From the NCBI GenBank assembly GCA_050250795.1, contig JBFWNZ010000261.1:1-5646 (forward strand): a stretch of 5,646 nt of DNA, read 5' to 3'. Below, piece by piece: positions 5,020 through 5,646 of the stretch. The position numbers were made by a program, and so were the translations under genes. The stretch's first letter is position 1; every line of letters starts with the position of its first letter. Under the pieces are notes generated by a model. The model did not search any database, was not told the DNA's origin, and saw only the letters and a program-made list of their open reading frames with translations. The DNA is from JBFWNZ01 sp050250795 (GTDB taxonomy: Bacteria; Pseudomonadota; Alphaproteobacteria; UBA8366).

Positions 5020-5646
5020 ATGGACATGGCGCTGTCGCATCTCAAGGTGCTGGACCTCACCTCGTTCCTGTCCGGCCCCTACTGCGCGATGATCCTGGCC
5101 GATCTGGGCGCCGACGTGGTCAAGGTCGAGCGGCCGAACGGCGGCGACGACGTGCGCACCACCCCGCCCTATATCGGCGGCGAGAGTTCGCCCTTCATGG
5201 TGTGGAACCGCAACAAGCGGTCGATCACCGTCGACTTCAAGGACAAGGGCGAGCTGGCGCGTTTTCTCGACCTCGTGCGGGTCGCCGACGTGCTGATCGA
5301 GAACTTCAAGCCCGGCGTGGCCGACCGGCTGGGCATCGGCTACGAGGCGGTGAAGGCGATCAACCCGCGCCTCGTCTATTGCTCGATCTCGGGCTTCGGC
5401 CAGACCGGCCCCTATGCGCCGCGCGGCGGCTTCGACCTGATCGCTTGCGGCATGTCCGGCCTGATGGCGATCAACGGGCCCGAGGACGGCCCGCCCTTCC
5501 GCATCCCGATGCCGATCACCGATCTGTGCGGCGGCATGAACGGCGCCATCGGCGTGCTGGCGGCGCTGCAATCGCGCGAGCGCACGGGCAAGGGCCAGCG
5601 CGTGGACACCTCGCTGTTCGAGTCCGGCGTGGCGCTGGGGGTCTAC
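5020..5646 (+). CDS. Class III (CaiB/BaiF/Frc family) CoA-transferase, N-terminal part (partial)
   Basis: This gene runs off the window. The 209 visible residues are about half of a family member, which is usually near 400. Class III CoA-transferases move CoA between organic acids through an enzyme-bound acyl-aspartyl intermediate in the cytoplasm. Visible family features in order are: SGPYCAMILADLGADVVKVE (18-37) with the following Pro-x-Gly-Gly-Asp, NRNKRSITVDF (63-73), ADVLIENFKPGV (89-100), YCSISGFGQTGPY (120-132), RGGFD (135-139), and PITDLCGG (165-172). Asp168 lies where formyl-CoA transferase has its catalytic Asp169, so the enzyme is expected to be active. The region TGKGQRVDTSLFES (189-202) is also typical. 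Substrate cannot be told from sequence: formyl/oxalate, carnitine, bile acid, mesaconate and aryl-acid enzymes share these motifs. It follows the hypothetical gene on the same strand by 79 bp and may be co-transcribed. Confidence 0.93.
   Translation, partial: MDMALSHLKVLDLTSFLSGPYCAMILADLGADVVKVERPNGGDDVRTTPPYIGGESSPFMVWNRNKRSITVDFKDKGELARFLDLVRVADVLIENFKPGVADRLGIGYEAVKAINPRLVYCSISGFGQTGPYAPRGGFDLIACGMSGLMAINGPEDGPPFRIPMPITDLCGGMNGAIGVLAALQSRERTGKGQRVDTSLFESGVALGVY

Noticed and set aside
3231..5060. A 609-codon open frame on the - strand spanning the SDR gene, the divergent region and the hypothetical gene
   Set aside because: It runs out of frame through the SDR and antisense to the gene at 4059, and its composition is Arg/Gly-rich with no recognisable domain.

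Overview
The window is G+C-rich (about two-thirds by eye) with strong GC3 bias. This, together with two kinds of short palindromic intergenic repeat of a type common in Alphaproteobacteria, suggests an alphaproteobacterium, perhaps a Rhodospirillales-like or related environmental heterotroph. That placement is inference from style, not from a marker gene. No phage, IS, CRISPR, tRNA or rRNA is visible.

Layout. (1) 1-149, +: the last 48 codons of a PLP-dependent aminotransferase-like protein. (2) 150-420: a convergent intergenic region holding an inverted pair of palindromic repeats (family A, 236-318), a 14-bp perfect palindrome and a hairpin just beyond the next gene's stop. (3) 421-2799, -: a complete molybdopterin-binding large subunit of the xanthine dehydrogenase/CoxL family with a form II-type PYRGAGR active-site loop. 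(4) 2800-3121: 322 bp without a gene, holding a second, unrelated inverted pair of palindromic repeats (family B, 2998-3074) and the probable xdh-like promoter region. (5) 3122-3877, -: an SDR-fold protein that keeps the NAD(P)-binding motif and the catalytic Lys but has Thr where the catalytic Tyr belongs. (6) 3878-4058: a divergent promoter region. (7) 4059-4940, +: an unrecognised protein with a charged helical N-terminal half and a Pro/Ala-rich, probably disordered C-terminal half. (8) 5020-5646, +: the first 209 residues of a class III (CaiB/BaiF/Frc) CoA-transferase, cut by the window edge.

How the genes could work together. A molybdenum hydroxylase, an SDR and a CoA-transferase are all enzyme types found in peripheral catabolism of aromatic, heterocyclic or organic-acid substrates: hydroxylation, carbonyl/alcohol redox and CoA activation. 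The genes lie on opposite strands with sizeable gaps, so they look like several transcription units, and no shared substrate can be read from the sequence. The most notable observations are the two REPIN-like repeat pairs, whose copies differ by compensatory stem changes, and the SDR with a degenerate active site. I see no clear sign of a wholly new system.
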